Shown here: positions 63,495 to 64,000 of the stretch, piece after piece
Layout of the letters: each line of letters starts with the position of its first letter
How positions within the stretch are numbered: position 1 is the stretch's first letter
Assembly (NCBI RefSeq): GCF_002498315.1
Contig: NZ_DAGX01000005.1
Span: 544,042 to 608,041 of the forward strand
Direction of reading: 5' to 3'
Origin: Methanofollis sp. UBA420
Lineage (GTDB): Archaea; Halobacteriota; Methanomicrobia; Methanomicrobiales; Methanofollaceae
Length of the DNA: 64,000 bases
Made by a program: the position numbers and the translations under genes
The notes under the pieces: model-generated
What the model was told of the DNA's origin: nothing
Databases searched by the model: none
Seen by the model: only the letters and a program-made list of their open reading frames with translations

Positions 63495-64000
63495 ACGCAC
63501 GACATGTCTGGACAGTCGCGAAAAAGGAGTTCAGGGGGATAGGGCAGGAGCGGACGATCGTGCTTGCGATCCTCCTTCAGGTCTTCATCGCCATGTTCTC
63601 CTCCTTCCTGGTCATCGGCCTCACTTCTCTCTACGACCCGGCCTCGATGGACAGGTCGGGCAGTGTCTATGCCGTCGGCTATGCCGGGGCCGACTCTCCC
63701 CTGCAGGGTATCCTCGAAGCAGACGACACGTTTGCCGTCTACCGGATGGACCTCTCTCCTGCTGTCGCCGCCCTGAAAGAACGACAACTCGCTGCTGTCG
63801 TCTATGTCCCGCCGACCCCGCCCGATGCGGTGGAACCGGTGCAGGTCACCCTGTACACCCTGAAAAACGATATCCAGACGGCGGTCGTGGGCGTGGAACT
63901 GAAGGAGGACTTCGAGGAGTACGAGACCTTCCTCCGATATGCGCGGGCAGACCGCCTCTCTGCCGCACCCATCGAGGTCGCCGTCCCGGCAGGGACCGGG
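63491..64000 (+). CDS. Second ABC-2 type permease (partial at window end)
   Basis: 170 codons are visible and continue past the edge. The ATG overlaps the previous stop as ATGA. The start MNARHVWTVAKKEFRGIGQE is typical of ABC-2 permeases, followed by one membrane helix (VLAILLQVFIAMFSSFLVIG) and an outside domain with VYAVGYAGADSPL and LAAVVYVPPTP. It pairs with the ATPase at 60737 and the permease before it as a heterodimeric exporter. Confidence 0.85.
   Translation, partial: MNARHVWTVAKKEFRGIGQERTIVLAILLQVFIAMFSSFLVIGLTSLYDPASMDRSGSVYAVGYAGADSPLQGILEADDTFAVYRMDLSPAVAALKERQLAAVVYVPPTPPDAVEPVQVTLYTLKNDIQTAVVGVELKEDFEEYETFLRYARADRLSAAPIEVAVPAGTG

Overview
The window is from a GC-rich methanogenic archaeon of the Methanomicrobiales, most like Methanofollis or Methanoculleus. 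The evidence is archaeal ribosomal proteins (S3Ae, S15, L10/P0, L12/P1), the KEOPS subunit Pcc1, an archaeal DtdA, a methanopterin-type pterin diphosphokinase (MptE), an archaea-only SF2 helicase, two tRNAs without encoded CCA, TATA boxes about 27 bases before many starts, and many ATGA or TGATG overlaps. Genus is an inference from gene content only.

Layout. 0-4 kb: carotenoid genes crtI-crtB with an ABC1-family kinase. 4-8.2 kb: DUF3467, an orphan Cas4-like protein, a nucleotidyltransferase, Sua5 and an ACT-domain protein. 8.5-20 kb: a sulfur and Fe-S district holding a siroheme reductase-like protein, MoaE, MoeB, IscU, NifS, an XRE-type regulator, TtuA/NcsA, a MoaD/ThiS carrier, NadA, ThiE, ThiM, a second cysteine desulfurase and a free-standing ThrRS editing domain. 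20-25 kb: an HD hydrolase, an AT-rich NucS-like nuclease, tRNA-Gly and a large PAS/GAF histidine kinase. 25-29.5 kb: rps15-recJ-pcc1-rps3ae, a bactofilin-like protein and a methyltransferase-like protein. 30-39.6 kb: SF2 helicase with two winged-helix regulators, HypF, small conserved proteins, a lipoprotein hydrolase, an AT-rich HNH nuclease and a cupin. 39.7-45.3 kb: dtdA-ftsZ-secE-nusG and rpl11-rpl1-rpl10-rpl12. 45.4-53.3 kb: two moeA genes, a LOG-like protein, ileS, thg1 and a PRC-barrel protein. 53.4-59.8 kb: a CBS site-2 protease, an AT-rich HNH cassette, a radical SAM protein, mptE, an RCK-DHH protein and tRNA-Lys. 60.7-64 kb: an ABC exporter whose first permease carries a PrsW-like C-terminus.

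Two systems stand out. (1) A perfect 14-bp palindrome, TTCACAATTGTGAA, occurs four times. It lies between nifS-iscU-moeB-moaE and the gene of a 102-residue HTH protein with four cysteines, between nadA and the (118-aa protein)-ThiS-TtuA operon, and as a tandem pair before the ThrRS-editing/second desulfurase operon. This looks like a compact Fe-S/sulfur regulon controlled by an Fe-S-sensing regulator. (2) A family of long intergenic elements (about 5.27-5.86, 15.6-15.98, 54.6-54.92 and 60.3-60.7 kb, with short forms near 35.6 and 39.1 kb) is built of a conserved 80-90-base hairpin core and a mosaic of small triloop hairpins whose stems differ in sequence but keep the same geometry. Every convergent gene junction with a gap over 100 bases carries one.

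Three low-GC single-gene nuclease islands (NucS-like and two HNH) interrupt the otherwise uniform high-GC sequence and look horizontally acquired. No CRISPR array, rRNA or complete insertion sequence was seen.
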